A DNA stretch of 34,734 nucleotides, from positions 1 through 34,734 of the forward strand of contig CAJTRC010000017.1 in the NCBI GenBank assembly GCA_910578365.1. The letters run 5' to 3'. A program made the translations under genes and the position numbers. The notes below the pieces were generated by a model. The model saw nothing but the letters and a program-made list of their open reading frames with translations, was not told the origin of the DNA and did not search any database. The DNA comes from an uncultured Muribaculaceae bacterium. Lineage in GTDB: Bacteria; Bacteroidota; Bacteroidia; Bacteroidales; Muribaculaceae. Every line of letters starts with the position of its first letter. The first letter of the stretch is position 1. This document shows positions 8,425-16,854 of the stretch, in pieces.

Positions 8425-9232
8425 CATTATAGAATCTTCGCCTGTGCCCGCAGGCTGCCTGCGATGCGATGCCTCGCTCCAAGAGGTAAGCCTGTTTCTG
8501 GCCGACTATGCGGCGTGGCTGCACGGCGCCGGCGCTACCTGCATACGCCTTGAGCGAAATGTGGGCCGTATGGCCGAGGCTCTGGGCTGCGAGGCTGTAA
8601 TGACTATACTGCCGCGCCATATCCACCTGACCACCTATACTATGGGATGTAGCGAAAGTTACACTTATATTGCGGCAACAAGGCAGATGCCCATCAGTTT
8701 CGACATCAACACAAAGTTGAGCAGCCTCAGCTGGAAATTAGCCGACGGTCGCATAGACTTCAAAGAGGCCCGCCGAAAGTTCGAAACAATAACCGGAACA
8801 CCCGCCGAACGACCGCAACTGGTGCTGTTGCTGGCATCACTTGCCAATGCTTCGTTCTGCCGCCTTTTCGGAGGCGACTGGGCCGCCATGGCTGTGGTGT
8901 TTATGGCTACTTTCGCAGGCTTCTACCTCAAGCAACTGATGTGCGCGCGCAAGGCCGACATAAGGCTCGTGTTTATTGTCTGCGCCTTTGTATCGTCGGT
9001 GCTGGGCGCCGGAGCCGGCCTGTTTCATCTGGGCTGCACTCCCGAGATTGCCGTTGGCACAAGTGTGCTGTATCTGGTTCCGGGCATACCGTTTCTGAAC
9101 TCGTTCAGCGACTTGCTGGCGGGCCACTATATATGTTCGTTCAGCCGTCTTACACATGCGGTGGTACTCACCTGCTGCCTGTCGATAGGTCTTTGCGCCG
9201 GACTGCTCACAATGAATCTTGGAATGTTCTGA
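8408..9232 (+). CDS. ThrE/YjjP-type exporter, large subunit (DUF1212)
   Basis: 274 aa. The N-terminal soluble part (about 1-130) has the YjjP/ThrE pattern: FLADYAAWLHGAGATCIRLERN, then a beta-rich stretch. About five membrane segments follow (roughly 136-153, 158-175, 185-205, 213-230, 247-268) with the family motif LVPGIPFLNSFSDLLAGHY at 223-241. In actinobacteria the two halves are fused as ThrE, exporting threonine and serine; in E. coli split YjjP/YjjB has been linked to succinate export. The substrate here cannot be read from sequence. ATG at 8408 is followed by a second ATG, so the start could be 8411. The partner half follows after 4 bases. Confidence 0.85.
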   Translation: MMTSTDIIESSPVPAGCLRCDASLQEVSLFLADYAAWLHGAGATCIRLERNVGRMAEALGCEAVMTILPRHIHLTTYTMGCSESYTYIAATRQMPISFDINTKLSSLSWKLADGRIDFKEARRKFETITGTPAERPQLVLLLASLANASFCRLFGGDWAAMAVVFMATFAGFYLKQLMCARKADIRLVFIVCAFVSSVLGAGAGLFHLGCTPEIAVGTSVLYLVPGIPFLNSFSDLLAGHYICSFSRLTHAVVLTCCLSIGLCAGLLTMNLGMF

Positions 9233-9236
9233 TAAA

Positions 9237-9719
9237 ATGTTACTCGAATTTTTACAAGACGGATTATTCGCCGCCCTTGCGGCAATAGGCTTTGCCGCCA
9301 TCAGCAACCCGCCGCGGCGGGCATATTTCTACTGCGCCCTGTTGGCTGCCATAGGCCACTCGGCCCGATTTTTGCTCATGCAGCAGACTGTTCTCGGCCT
9401 CCACATAGTCATAGCCTCTACCTTGGCTGCACTGCTGGTGGGGCTGCTTGCCGTACTGCTGTCGCCGGTAGCTGCAATGCCTGCCGAAACCAGCCTTTTT
9501 CCTTCGCTGCTGCCCATGATACCGGGTGTGTATGCCTACAAAACCTTCGGCGGCCTGGTGATGTGCATGTACCGTGGCAGCGAGGGCGAGTTCAACCACT
9601 ATTTTTATCTGTTTGCCAGCAACGGCCTCACCTGCCTTTTCATACTCATGGGGCTTGTAATAGGAGCAACTACTCCTATTTTTGTGTTAAAGAAAATATC
9701 TTTTCAGGCAACTCGTTAA
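9237..9719 (+). CDS. ThrE/YjjB-type exporter, small subunit (DUF3815)
   Basis: 160 aa with about four to five membrane helices. The sequence LLPMIPGVYAYKTFGG at 91-106 is the counterpart of the PGxPxxN motif in the first half and marks the YjjB/DUF3815 family. ATG 9237 is chosen over the upstream in-frame ATG at 9219 because it follows the stop of the first subunit by 4 bases and starts right before the first hydrophobic helix. The two halves together should form one transporter. The LysR gene begins 6 bases after its stop. Confidence 0.83.
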   Translation: MLLEFLQDGLFAALAAIGFAAISNPPRRAYFYCALLAAIGHSARFLLMQQTVLGLHIVIASTLAALLVGLLAVLLSPVAAMPAETSLFPSLLPMIPGVYAYKTFGGLVMCMYRGSEGEFNHYFYLFASNGLTCLFILMGLVIGATTPIFVLKKISFQATR

Positions 9720-9725
9720 TATATT

Positions 9726-10631
9726 ATGGAATTACGCCAACTCAGATACTTTGTAAAGACAGCCGAAACTCTGAACTTCTCCGAGGCCTCGCGCGCGCTG
9801 TTCATTACCCAAAGCACCCTTTCGCAGCAGATAAAGCAGCTCGAACTCGAAATCGGAGCGCCGCTGTTTATGCGCGACAGCCGCACTGTGCAGCTCACCG
9901 AAGCCGGCAGCGAGCTGCTGCCGTACGCCCTGCGCACTCTCCACGAAGCCCAACTGTGCCTCGACCGTATGACCGACCTCAACCGTCTGCTTGCCGGCAC
10001 GCTCAACATAGGGGTGACCTACTCTTTCAGCCCTATTCTCACCGAAACGCTGCTCGACTTCATGAAGCTTTACCCCGGTGTAAAGCTGAATATATACTAC
10101 AAGCCGGTGACCGAGCTGATGGATATGCTGCGCAGCCGCGATGTGGATTTTGTACTCGCCTTCCGACCTCCGCAGAAACTCGTAGGCATCGACACCCACA
10201 TACTGTTCCAGAACTACCTGGCGGCAATAGTCAACGAACACCATCCGCTGGCCCGTCTGCCTAAAGTAACTCTTGAGGAGCTTAGCCGCTACGACCTGGC
10301 CCTGCCCTCGAAAGGACTGCAGGCCCGCAACCACTTCGACGCGGTTACAGAAAATGCGCACGGCCTGAATCTGCGCGTGCGCATCGAACTGAACGAGGTA
10401 AATATATTGCTCAAACTTGTAGGCGGCAGTAACCTTGCAACTGTTCTTGCCGAGGCCACCACACACAATATTACCGGTGTGAAAGCCATACCGCTCGACC
10501 TGCCTAACAATGAAATGGCCGGATGTGTACACACGCTCAGCGACAGCTACCACAAGCGCTCTATGCGCGAACTGGTAAAAATGCTCAGCGAGTCGGCGGC
10601 TATCCGCGAGCGCGTGAGCTCATGGCTGTAG
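9726..10631 (+). CDS. LysR-family transcriptional regulator
   Basis: 301 aa, standard LTTR length. The N-terminal winged helix-turn-helix (1-60) is textbook: MELRQLRYFVKTAETLNFSEAS, then FITQSTLSQQIKQLE and GAPLFMRDSRTVQLTEAG. The rest is the periplasmic-binding-protein-like effector domain. It is the last gene of the microprotein-exporter operon, only 6 bases after the YjjB-like gene, so it probably controls the exporter or responds to its substrate. That it is co-directional rather than divergent is atypical of classical LysR targets. The effector is not predictable. Confidence 0.9.
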   Translation: MELRQLRYFVKTAETLNFSEASRALFITQSTLSQQIKQLELEIGAPLFMRDSRTVQLTEAGSELLPYALRTLHEAQLCLDRMTDLNRLLAGTLNIGVTYSFSPILTETLLDFMKLYPGVKLNIYYKPVTELMDMLRSRDVDFVLAFRPPQKLVGIDTHILFQNYLAAIVNEHHPLARLPKVTLEELSRYDLALPSKGLQARNHFDAVTENAHGLNLRVRIELNEVNILLKLVGGSNLATVLAEATTHNITGVKAIPLDLPNNEMAGCVHTLSDSYHKRSMRELVKMLSESAAIRERVSSWL

Positions 10632-10646
10632 CGTCCGGACTGGAGG

Positions 10647-12545
10647 TCAATACTTTATCTTATAGGCCTGTGCACCCTGTACCACTATGTAGATACGGCC
10701 ATGGACAGGACTGTCGACACGCATACCCTGCAGATTGTAGTATTCCGGCCGGGCATCTTTATATGTCACAATATCACCCAGCGCACCGACGGCGGGCTTT
10801 GCATAGTCGGGCAGCGGAGCCGCGGCTGTATTGTCGCGCTCAGGCTCTGAGGACGGCATCTGCGTATAGTCACCGAAACAATCTTTCAGCCACTCGATTT
10901 TGCCGTTCAGATGGTTCACCACACTATTGCGGCGGGTTGCCATGTCGCTGTTGTCGACCACATCGACAGCGCCGTCGGCATCGGGCCGTCGGGCGCCGGC
11001 CCAGCGCCGGCGGTCGGCCTTGGCGGCCTCGCTGATATGAGCCACATATTCATCGATTTCCTCTATTATTCCGTTGTAACCGTTGTTCATAAACCAGGCC
11101 CAGGTGGCAGAGAGTTTTTGGTTGAAGGTTGCATTGGAGCGCATCGATGGTATCCAGGTATTGCCAAAGGGGTCGCAATTATAGAAAAAGTCGTGTATGT
11201 CGCCGTTGAAGGCGTTGCCGCAGTCCCACAGGGGCGAGAAATGCCACTTCTGCCCTTCGCCGAAGTCGCGGAACATGTAAGTCGAGCCGTGGTATGCCTC
11301 GGTGTGCGATATCAATTCCTCCACCAGGTAATAGCGCACGGCATCGTCAAGGTCGAGGTAACTCCAGAGTTGGTCGGAGTTGGCGCCCACCAGGTCGTTG
11401 ATGGCGGTAAACTGCTCGGTTATGAATCGCTTCTGCAGAGAGGAATACTCTTCGGGGGTGTCCCAGGTGACACGCAGACGGTCAAGAGTCTGGCCTTCGA
11501 CACACGACTTTTCGTCGAGGCTTATCTGGTTGTCTTCGTCATAATTGTCGAGCTCCACCAGATACCCTCCCGACACCAGTGCGCCGTCGCTCACATTGTC
11601 ATCGAGTTCGGTTATATTCACTCTGTCGCCCTCTATCCGAATGCTTTCAGTAAGGAAATACAGGCCTCGGTAGTCGCCGTTGATTACCACCTCCACAGGC
11701 TGCTGCCACGGGGTCCACGGCAAGCCTATACGGCGGCCCAGACTGAAGCCGGTAAAGTTACGGAGGTAGCCGAAGTTGTCATCGGCGTGTGCCAGGAGGG
11801 CAAAATGTTTGCTTTTGCTCAGACCAAGCAACGTCTGTTTGGCGCCGAGTTTTAGTTTGAACGGTTTCTTGGCGAAGGCGGTACGGGTGTAGTTTCCGCG
11901 CGCCTTGATTTCGAGGGGCAGCGGTTCTTGCGCCGAGCCTACCCTTTCGGCTCCGAGTTCTTCGAGCCAGCTGCAGCCGTTGGTGTCGAGCCAATATTCG
12001 CCGGCGAAGTAGTTTTTATGCGCGAGATTGCGGTCGATGATTTCGTTGTCATAGCCGCTGCGGTCGGCGTTGTACACATTTATATATATTACCGGCAAAG
12101 TGCCCGAGAGCCCTGATACGGGCGGAATGTCAGGCTCCCGGCCGCCTACACTTATATATATGCAATTGGGCGATTTGAATTCGGTGCCAAGCTCAAAGTG
12201 TATGGTCACGTCGGTGAGGTTTCCGGCCCGGAAGTTCGCACCGTTGGAGTAGCCGTCGATAGCTACAGAGCCGGTCACGGCGCCCACGCCGTCCGCCATA
12301 GCACCGTAGTTGAAATTCCAGTCGGTGCCCGAAATTTTGAATTCACCGTCAAGACGGTCGAGGTGCAGAGTGTAAGTGTCGCCCTGACGGCTGAACCGGT
12401 AGGCATCGCGGCAGCTCCATGAGTCAGTCATGTCGCCGCGCAGATACATTTCGAGATAGCCGTCGCCGTCGCGGCGGTCGTCGGCCAATGCCGTTGTGCA
12501 GCAGAAAGCCGCGCACAGCATGGCCGGTAATAATTTTTTCATCAT
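10647..12545 (-). CDS. Secreted CotH-kinase-family protein
   Basis: 632 aa from MMKKLLPAML. A signal peptide (1 to about 21, ending TTALA) has no lipobox. Residues about 28-140 form a beta-rich module resembling SusE/SusF-like starch-binding modules (weak). The CotH domain spans about 150-560: RGNYTRT (217-223), KKPFKLKL (226-233), VVINGDYRGLYFLTESI and LWDCGNAFNGD (439-449). CotH of Bacillus is an atypical protein kinase acting on spore-coat proteins; Bacteroidetes homologues are secreted and of unknown role. The last 35 residues carry EYYNLQGMRV followed by a short beta stretch ending in KIKY, a tail common to secreted Bacteroidales proteins. An in-frame upstream ATG (12566) falls in a tandem repeat and is unlikely. 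It follows purN by about 60 bp. Confidence 0.85.
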   Translation of the reverse strand: MMKKLLPAMLCAAFCCTTALADDRRDGDGYLEMYLRGDMTDSWSCRDAYRFSRQGDTYTLHLDRLDGEFKISGTDWNFNYGAMADGVGAVTGSVAIDGYSNGANFRAGNLTDVTIHFELGTEFKSPNCIYISVGGREPDIPPVSGLSGTLPVIYINVYNADRSGYDNEIIDRNLAHKNYFAGEYWLDTNGCSWLEELGAERVGSAQEPLPLEIKARGNYTRTAFAKKPFKLKLGAKQTLLGLSKSKHFALLAHADDNFGYLRNFTGFSLGRRIGLPWTPWQQPVEVVINGDYRGLYFLTESIRIEGDRVNITELDDNVSDGALVSGGYLVELDNYDEDNQISLDEKSCVEGQTLDRLRVTWDTPEEYSSLQKRFITEQFTAINDLVGANSDQLWSYLDLDDAVRYYLVEELISHTEAYHGSTYMFRDFGEGQKWHFSPLWDCGNAFNGDIHDFFYNCDPFGNTWIPSMRSNATFNQKLSATWAWFMNNGYNGIIEEIDEYVAHISEAAKADRRRWAGARRPDADGAVDVVDNSDMATRRNSVVNHLNGKIEWLKDCFGDYTQMPSSEPERDNTAAAPLPDYAKPAVGALGDIVTYKDARPEYYNLQGMRVDSPVHGRIYIVVQGAQAYKIKY

Positions 12546-12547
12546 GG

Positions 12548-12579
12548 CAAGTAGTATGATAATCAAGTAGTATGATAAT
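12548..12579. repeat. perfect 16-bp tandem duplication before cotH-like gene
   Basis: CAAGTAGTATGATAAT occurs twice without a break, at 12548-12563 and 12564-12579. It ends two bases upstream of the first start codon of the CotH-like gene (12545), so it occupies the translation-initiation region of its mRNA. Copy-number change would alter the leader length. Confidence 0.9.
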
Positions 12580-12607
12580 AATGTATGATTCGCGCGCTAA
12601 GGGCTGT

Positions 12608-13177
12608 TTACTGCAGCATACGCTCGATTTGCTGCGGATAGTGTATATATTCGAGCTGATGTACTTTGCGTTCGATGTCGGCGGCGCTGTCGGCCGGGTC
12701 TACCGGCAGCTGAGCCTGAAATAGTATTTTGCCGCCGTCGCACTGCTCGCTTACCAGATGTACGGTAATACCGGTGACTGTTTCGCCGGCGGCAATCACA
12801 GCCTCGTGTACGTGGTGTCCGTACATGCCTTTGCCGCCGAATTTGGGCAGCAGCGACGGATGTATGTTAAGAACCCTGTTGTCGAAACGGCTTAGTATAA
12901 ACCCGGGCACCATCAGCAGGAATCCTGCCAGCACCACAAGGTCGACAGCGTATCGGTCGAACATTGGATTCATCACTTCGGGGGTATTAATCTGTGTGCG
13001 GTCGAGCAGTTCCACCGGCACACCGAGGCTTCGGGCACGGTCAATCGCACCTGCCCCGGGGCGGTTGCACACCAGCACAGCCACTTCGGCGATATCGCTT
13101 TGACGAAAGTAGCGTATGATTCGTTCGGCATTGGTGCCGCTGCCTGAGGCAAACACGGCTATTCTCTTCTTTTGCAT
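12608..13177 (-). CDS. purN: Phosphoribosylglycinamide formyltransferase (GART)
   Basis: 189 aa, normal length. It transfers a formyl group from 10-formyl-THF to GAR, the third step of purine synthesis. The phosphate-binding loop FASGSGTNAERI (9-20) and the catalytic triad N104, H106 (in NIHPSLLP) and D147 (in CDGGKI) are present. The ATG at 13177 lies only 4 bases below a perfect -7 box, so the transcript may be leaderless. It is divergent from the patatin gene and upstream of the CotH-like gene. Confidence 0.95.
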   Translation of the reverse strand: MQKKRIAVFASGSGTNAERIIRYFRQSDIAEVAVLVCNRPGAGAIDRARSLGVPVELLDRTQINTPEVMNPMFDRYAVDLVVLAGFLLMVPGFILSRFDNRVLNIHPSLLPKFGGKGMYGHHVHEAVIAAGETVTGITVHLVSEQCDGGKILFQAQLPVDPADSAADIERKVHQLEYIHYPQQIERMLQ

Positions 13178-13181
13178 AGTA

Positions 13182-13189
13182 CAAAAGTA
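13182..13189 (-). promoter_or_regulatory. -7 box (TACTTTTG) of purN
   Basis: Perfect TAnnTTTG on the minus strand, followed by T. Its last base is 5 bases from the A of the purN ATG (13177), so the expected start of transcription coincides with the start codon. Confidence 0.6.
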
Positions 13190-13234
13190 CTGAAAAAATC
13201 TTATAGTGCATGCCTTGGTTTAGGATTTTTTTTG

Positions 13235-13242
13235 TACATTTG
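13235..13242 (+). promoter_or_regulatory. -7 box (TACATTTG) of the patatin-amylase operon
   Basis: Perfect TAnnTTTG followed by C. A TTGG at 13215-13218 could act as -33 element with spacing near 16. Start of transcription would be near 13249, giving a leader of about 11 nt. TTTGCACC is repeated at 13239-13246 and 13252-13259. Confidence 0.6.
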
Positions 13243-13259
13243 CACCAAGTTTTGCACCG

Positions 13260-14102
13260 ATGGAGTCGAGCAGTACACAAGCATCTACAGGCAAAGAGTT
13301 TAAGCGGCCTTATCGCCTTGGCATAGCCCTGAGTGGCGGCGGAGCACGCGGCTTTGCCCACGCAGGCGCTCTGATGGCTATTGAAGAAGCGGGGCTCAAG
13401 CCCGATGTCATAGCCGGAGTGAGTGCCGGCTCTGTTGTTGCCGTGCTGTACGCCGCCGGTGTAAGCCCCAAAGAAATTCCGCAACTGTTCGCCGAATCGG
13501 GCTTCAGCAGTTTCGCCAAGTTGCGCATCCAACACGGCGGCTTTTTCAACCCCGGCCGCTTTCGCGATTTCATACTCAAGCGCATAGCTCCGGCCAACCG
13601 GCTCGAGGATTTGAAATTACCTGTATATCTGGGCGTAACCGACTTCGACAATGCGCGCCCTGCCGAGTTTCATACCGGCGAGATAGGTCCGCGCATGATT
13701 GCCTCGTGCTCCATTCCGCTGGTGTTCCCTCCGGTCGAAATCGACGGTGTGAACTACGTCGACGGCGGACTTATGCGCAACCATCCGGCTTGGATTATAC
13801 GCGATAAATGCGACTACCTGATAGGTGTGAACTGCAGCCCGCTGCCGGGCAAACTCGACTCGGCCGACTCCATTCTTGGCGTGGCCATGCGCACCTACCA
13901 TATAATGCTGCGTTCAAACCAGATAAAAGACATGGCCAGTTGTGATCTCTCGATTGAAACCCCCGAGATTTCGCGATACAAAGTCTTCGACCTCAAAAAT
14001 ATAACTACTGTTTTTACCAGCGGCTATATCCACACAAGGCGTGCACTGCGCGAAGCCGGACTATGGAAGCAGGCCGAACATATCAACACCACAGAACAAT
14101 GA
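13260..14102 (+). CDS. Patatin-like phospholipase, cytoplasmic
   Basis: 280 aa. Patatin-fold lipid acyl hydrolase with the oxyanion loop GGGARG (26-31), nucleophile elbow GVSAGS (53-58, Ser56) and the catalytic Asp in DGG (168-170), so the Ser-Asp dyad is complete. No signal peptide or membrane helix is seen, so it probably acts on phospholipids or acyl esters at the inner face of the membrane (RssA/YchK-like). It has its own short-leader promoter, is divergent from purN, and overlaps the downstream GH13 gene by ATGA, indicating translational coupling. The true substrate is unknown. Confidence 0.9.
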   Translation: MESSSTQASTGKEFKRPYRLGIALSGGGARGFAHAGALMAIEEAGLKPDVIAGVSAGSVVAVLYAAGVSPKEIPQLFAESGFSSFAKLRIQHGGFFNPGRFRDFILKRIAPANRLEDLKLPVYLGVTDFDNARPAEFHTGEIGPRMIASCSIPLVFPPVEIDGVNYVDGGLMRNHPAWIIRDKCDYLIGVNCSPLPGKLDSADSILGVAMRTYHIMLRSNQIKDMASCDLSIETPEISRYKVFDLKNITTVFTSGYIHTRRALREAGLWKQAEHINTTEQ

Positions 14103-15805
14103 CCACACGTCCGATTATATATCAGCTGCTGCCTCGACTGTTCAGCAACTACTGCGACTCTCCGGTACCCAACGGCACCCTGGAGCAGAACGGCAGCGGC
14201 AAACTCGCCGATATCACACCCACTGTACTAAAGGCCATAAAGAACCTCGGCATCACACATGTATGGTACACCGGCGTAATCGAACACTCGCACGACGCCG
14301 ACTACACCGCATACGGCATCCGGCGCCACAACCCGCATGTGATAAAGGGGCACGCCGGCAGCCCGTACGCCATCACCGACTACTACGACATCGACCCTGA
14401 CCTGGCGGTGAATGTCGACAAGCGGCTCGATGAATTCGACGACCTGGTGAAGCGCACCCACAAAGAGGGTATGAAAATTATCATTGACTTCGTGCCCAAC
14501 CATGTGGCACGCGAGTACGCCTCCGACGTCAAGCCAAAAGGCATTGAGGACCTTGGCCATGACGATAACCCCGAGATGTTCTTCAGCCCCTCCAACAACT
14601 TCTACTATATTACCCGTCAGAAGTTCTCCCCCGAAGGCGTAGACCTTGGCGAAGGCAAAGAGGCTTACGTGGAGTTTCCCGCACGTGCGTCGGGCAACGA
14701 CTGCTTCACGGCATTCCCCGGCAAGTTCGACTGGTACGACACCATAAAACTCAACTACGGAGTAGACTACGGCGATCATACACGCCATTTCGACCCTATA
14801 CCCGACACATGGTTCAAGATGCTGCACATACTGCGCTACTGGGCCGCAAAAGGTGTCGACGGATTCCGCTGCGACATGGTACACATGGTGCCGCTCGAAT
14901 TCTGGAAGTGGGCGATAGCCAACGTAAAATCGCATTACCCCGATGTGATTTTCATAGCCGAGATTTACGATGTGGCACTCTACCGCCCATATATATTCGA
15001 TGGAGGTTTCGACTATCTATACGACAAGGTAACTCTATACGATACCCTGCGCGGAGTGGAATGCCACAACACCAGCGCCGCAAATATCACCAGCTGCTGG
15101 CAGACTGTGGAGGGCATATCCAACCACATGCTCAACTTTCTGGAGAACCACGACGAACAACGCTTTGCATCGGACTTCTACGCCGGCGACGCCGACCGCG
15201 TAAGAGCCTCGCTCACAGTCAGCGCCACTATCAACAGCGGAGCAATGATGATTTACATGGGCCAGGAACTCGGCGAACGCGGTATGGATGCCGAAGGCTA
15301 CAGCGGACGCGACGGACGCACCACCATATTTGACTACTGGAGCGTGGCATCGCTGCGCTCATGGCTCAACAAAGGACTCTGCAACGGTATACTCAACGAG
15401 CGCCGCAAGCAGTTGCGCGACTTCTACGCCCGCCTGCTAACACTGTGCAACAAAGAAAAAGCACTGCGCGAGGGGCGCTTCTTCGACCTTATGTATGTAA
15501 ACTATCATAACCCCGGGCTGGACCCTCACCGCGACTATGCCTACCTGCGCTCGACCGACGACGATACCCTTCTTATCATAGCGAACTTCAGCGACCGCGA
15601 CAAAGAGATTTCGGTAACACTGCCCCGACACGCCTTCAACACCCTCGGCCTGCCTGAAGGTTCGGTAAAGGCAACCGAACTGCTCGGAGGCGAGAAAGCA
15701 CCCAAAAACTTTTGCTCCACTCTGCCTTTCATCTCCAGAGTGCCGGCCCACGGCGCTGTAATCTGGAAAATGCAGAACAATAAAATCAAGGACATACGGC
15801 AATAG
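14099..15805 (+). CDS. GH13 alpha-amylase-family glycoside hydrolase, cytoplasmic
   Basis: 568 aa from ATG 14099, which overlaps the patatin stop as ATGA; an upstream in-frame ATG at 14063 would lie deep in the patatin gene. The four GH13 regions are clear: DFVPNH (130-135), GFRCDMVH (255-262, nucleophile D259), FIAEIYD (285-291, acid/base E288) and NHD (350-352). The last ~100 residues form a beta-sandwich like domain C. No signal peptide, so it should act on intracellular alpha-glucan or maltooligosaccharide rather than dietary starch. Which subfamily or product it makes is not clear from sequence. Confidence 0.9.
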   Translation: MTTRPIIYQLLPRLFSNYCDSPVPNGTLEQNGSGKLADITPTVLKAIKNLGITHVWYTGVIEHSHDADYTAYGIRRHNPHVIKGHAGSPYAITDYYDIDPDLAVNVDKRLDEFDDLVKRTHKEGMKIIIDFVPNHVAREYASDVKPKGIEDLGHDDNPEMFFSPSNNFYYITRQKFSPEGVDLGEGKEAYVEFPARASGNDCFTAFPGKFDWYDTIKLNYGVDYGDHTRHFDPIPDTWFKMLHILRYWAAKGVDGFRCDMVHMVPLEFWKWAIANVKSHYPDVIFIAEIYDVALYRPYIFDGGFDYLYDKVTLYDTLRGVECHNTSAANITSCWQTVEGISNHMLNFLENHDEQRFASDFYAGDADRVRASLTVSATINSGAMMIYMGQELGERGMDAEGYSGRDGRTTIFDYWSVASLRSWLNKGLCNGILNERRKQLRDFYARLLTLCNKEKALREGRFFDLMYVNYHNPGLDPHRDYAYLRSTDDDTLLIIANFSDRDKEISVTLPRHAFNTLGLPEGSVKATELLGGEKAPKNFCSTLPFISRVPAHGAVIWKMQNNKIKDIRQ

Positions 15806-15886
15806 GCCTAACGCTTCAGTGCCAATTCAACATTATTCATCATTATAAAGAACAACTTCAATCATTATACATTATCATAATTATTT

Positions 15887-16831
15887 ATGAACTCGTCACT
15901 TCCCCCTATCAAGGTATTCGCCGGCACAAAGTCGCGCTACATGGCTGAGGAAATCTGCAACGATCTCGGTGTGGAACTCGGTAAAATGAACATACAGCGC
16001 TTCGCCGATGGCGAATTCGAAGTATCATTTGAAGAATCTATCCGCGGTTGCGAAGTTTACCTCGTACAGTCGACATTCCCCAACAGCGACAACCTCATGG
16101 AACTGCTGCTGATGATTGACGCCGCCAGGCGTGCCTCAGCCAAGACCGTGGCTGCCGTAATCCCCTACTTCGGCTGGGCCCGCCAGGACCGCAAAGACAA
16201 ACCCCGTGTATCAATCGCCGCCAAGCTGGTGAGCAACCTGCTTACTGCAGCCGGCGTTGACCGTGTGATAACCATGGACCTGCACGCCGACCAGATTCAG
16301 GGCTTCTTCGATGTTCCCGTCGACCACCTATACGCTTCGAGCGTGTTCATTCCTTATATCCAGAGCCTGAATCTGGAAGACATGGTAATAGCTACCCCCG
16401 ACGTAGGCGGTGCCAAACGCGCCAACAGCTATGCCAAATACCTCAACGTGCCTCTGGTACTCTGCCACAAGCAGCGCGCAAAAGCTAACGTGGTGGCTAC
16501 CATGACTGTAATCGGCGACGTTAAGGACAAAAACGTGATTCTGGTCGACGATATGGTGGACACCGCCGGCACCATAACCAAGGCTGCCGACCTGATGATG
16601 GCCAACGGAGCCAAGTCGGTTCGCGCTCTGGCAAGCCACGCCATTATGAGCGACCCTGCCTCGGAACGTGTTCAGGGCTGCGCCCTCACCGAAATGATTT
16701 TCACCAACTCAATTCCATATAGCGGCAGCTGCACCAAGTGTACCATTCTGTCGGTTGCCCGCCTGTTTGCCGACACTATCCGTCGGGTACATAACAACGA
16801 ATCGATCTCGTCGCAGTATCTTATCAAATAA
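15887..16831 (+). CDS. prs: Ribose-phosphate pyrophosphokinase (PRPP synthetase)
   Basis: 314 aa, standard length. It makes PRPP from ribose-5-phosphate and ATP, feeding purine, pyrimidine, His and Trp synthesis. Visible motifs: IKVFAGTKSRYMAEEI and FADGEFEVSFEES at the N-terminus, the YFGWARQDRKDKPR loop near 105-118, DLHADQIQGFF and the PRPP-binding loop LVDDMVDTAGT near 217-227. The 81-bp gap upstream is AT-rich with repeated CATTA words but has no clear TAnnTTTG box. A long hairpin separates it from the next gene. Confidence 0.97.
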   Translation: MNSSLPPIKVFAGTKSRYMAEEICNDLGVELGKMNIQRFADGEFEVSFEESIRGCEVYLVQSTFPNSDNLMELLLMIDAARRASAKTVAAVIPYFGWARQDRKDKPRVSIAAKLVSNLLTAAGVDRVITMDLHADQIQGFFDVPVDHLYASSVFIPYIQSLNLEDMVIATPDVGGAKRANSYAKYLNVPLVLCHKQRAKANVVATMTVIGDVKDKNVILVDDMVDTAGTITKAADLMMANGAKSVRALASHAIMSDPASERVQGCALTEMIFTNSIPYSGSCTKCTILSVARLFADTIRRVHNNESISSQYLIK

Positions 16832-16854
16832 CGCCTGTCAACCAGGCAAATAAT

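Noticed and set aside
10523..11035. 170-codon plus-strand frame overlapping the end of the LysR gene
   Set aside because: It runs through the convergent end into the CotH gene on the other strand, with no start signal or family features.
13041..13535. 164-codon minus-strand frame across the purN/patatin divergent region
   Set aside because: It crosses both promoters and overlaps two well-supported genes.
16833..16847. GCCTG-TCAAC-CAGGC hairpin right after prs as terminator
   Set aside because: The stem is only 5 bp and is followed by AAATAATAAA rather than a T-run, so it is not a credible plus-strand terminator.
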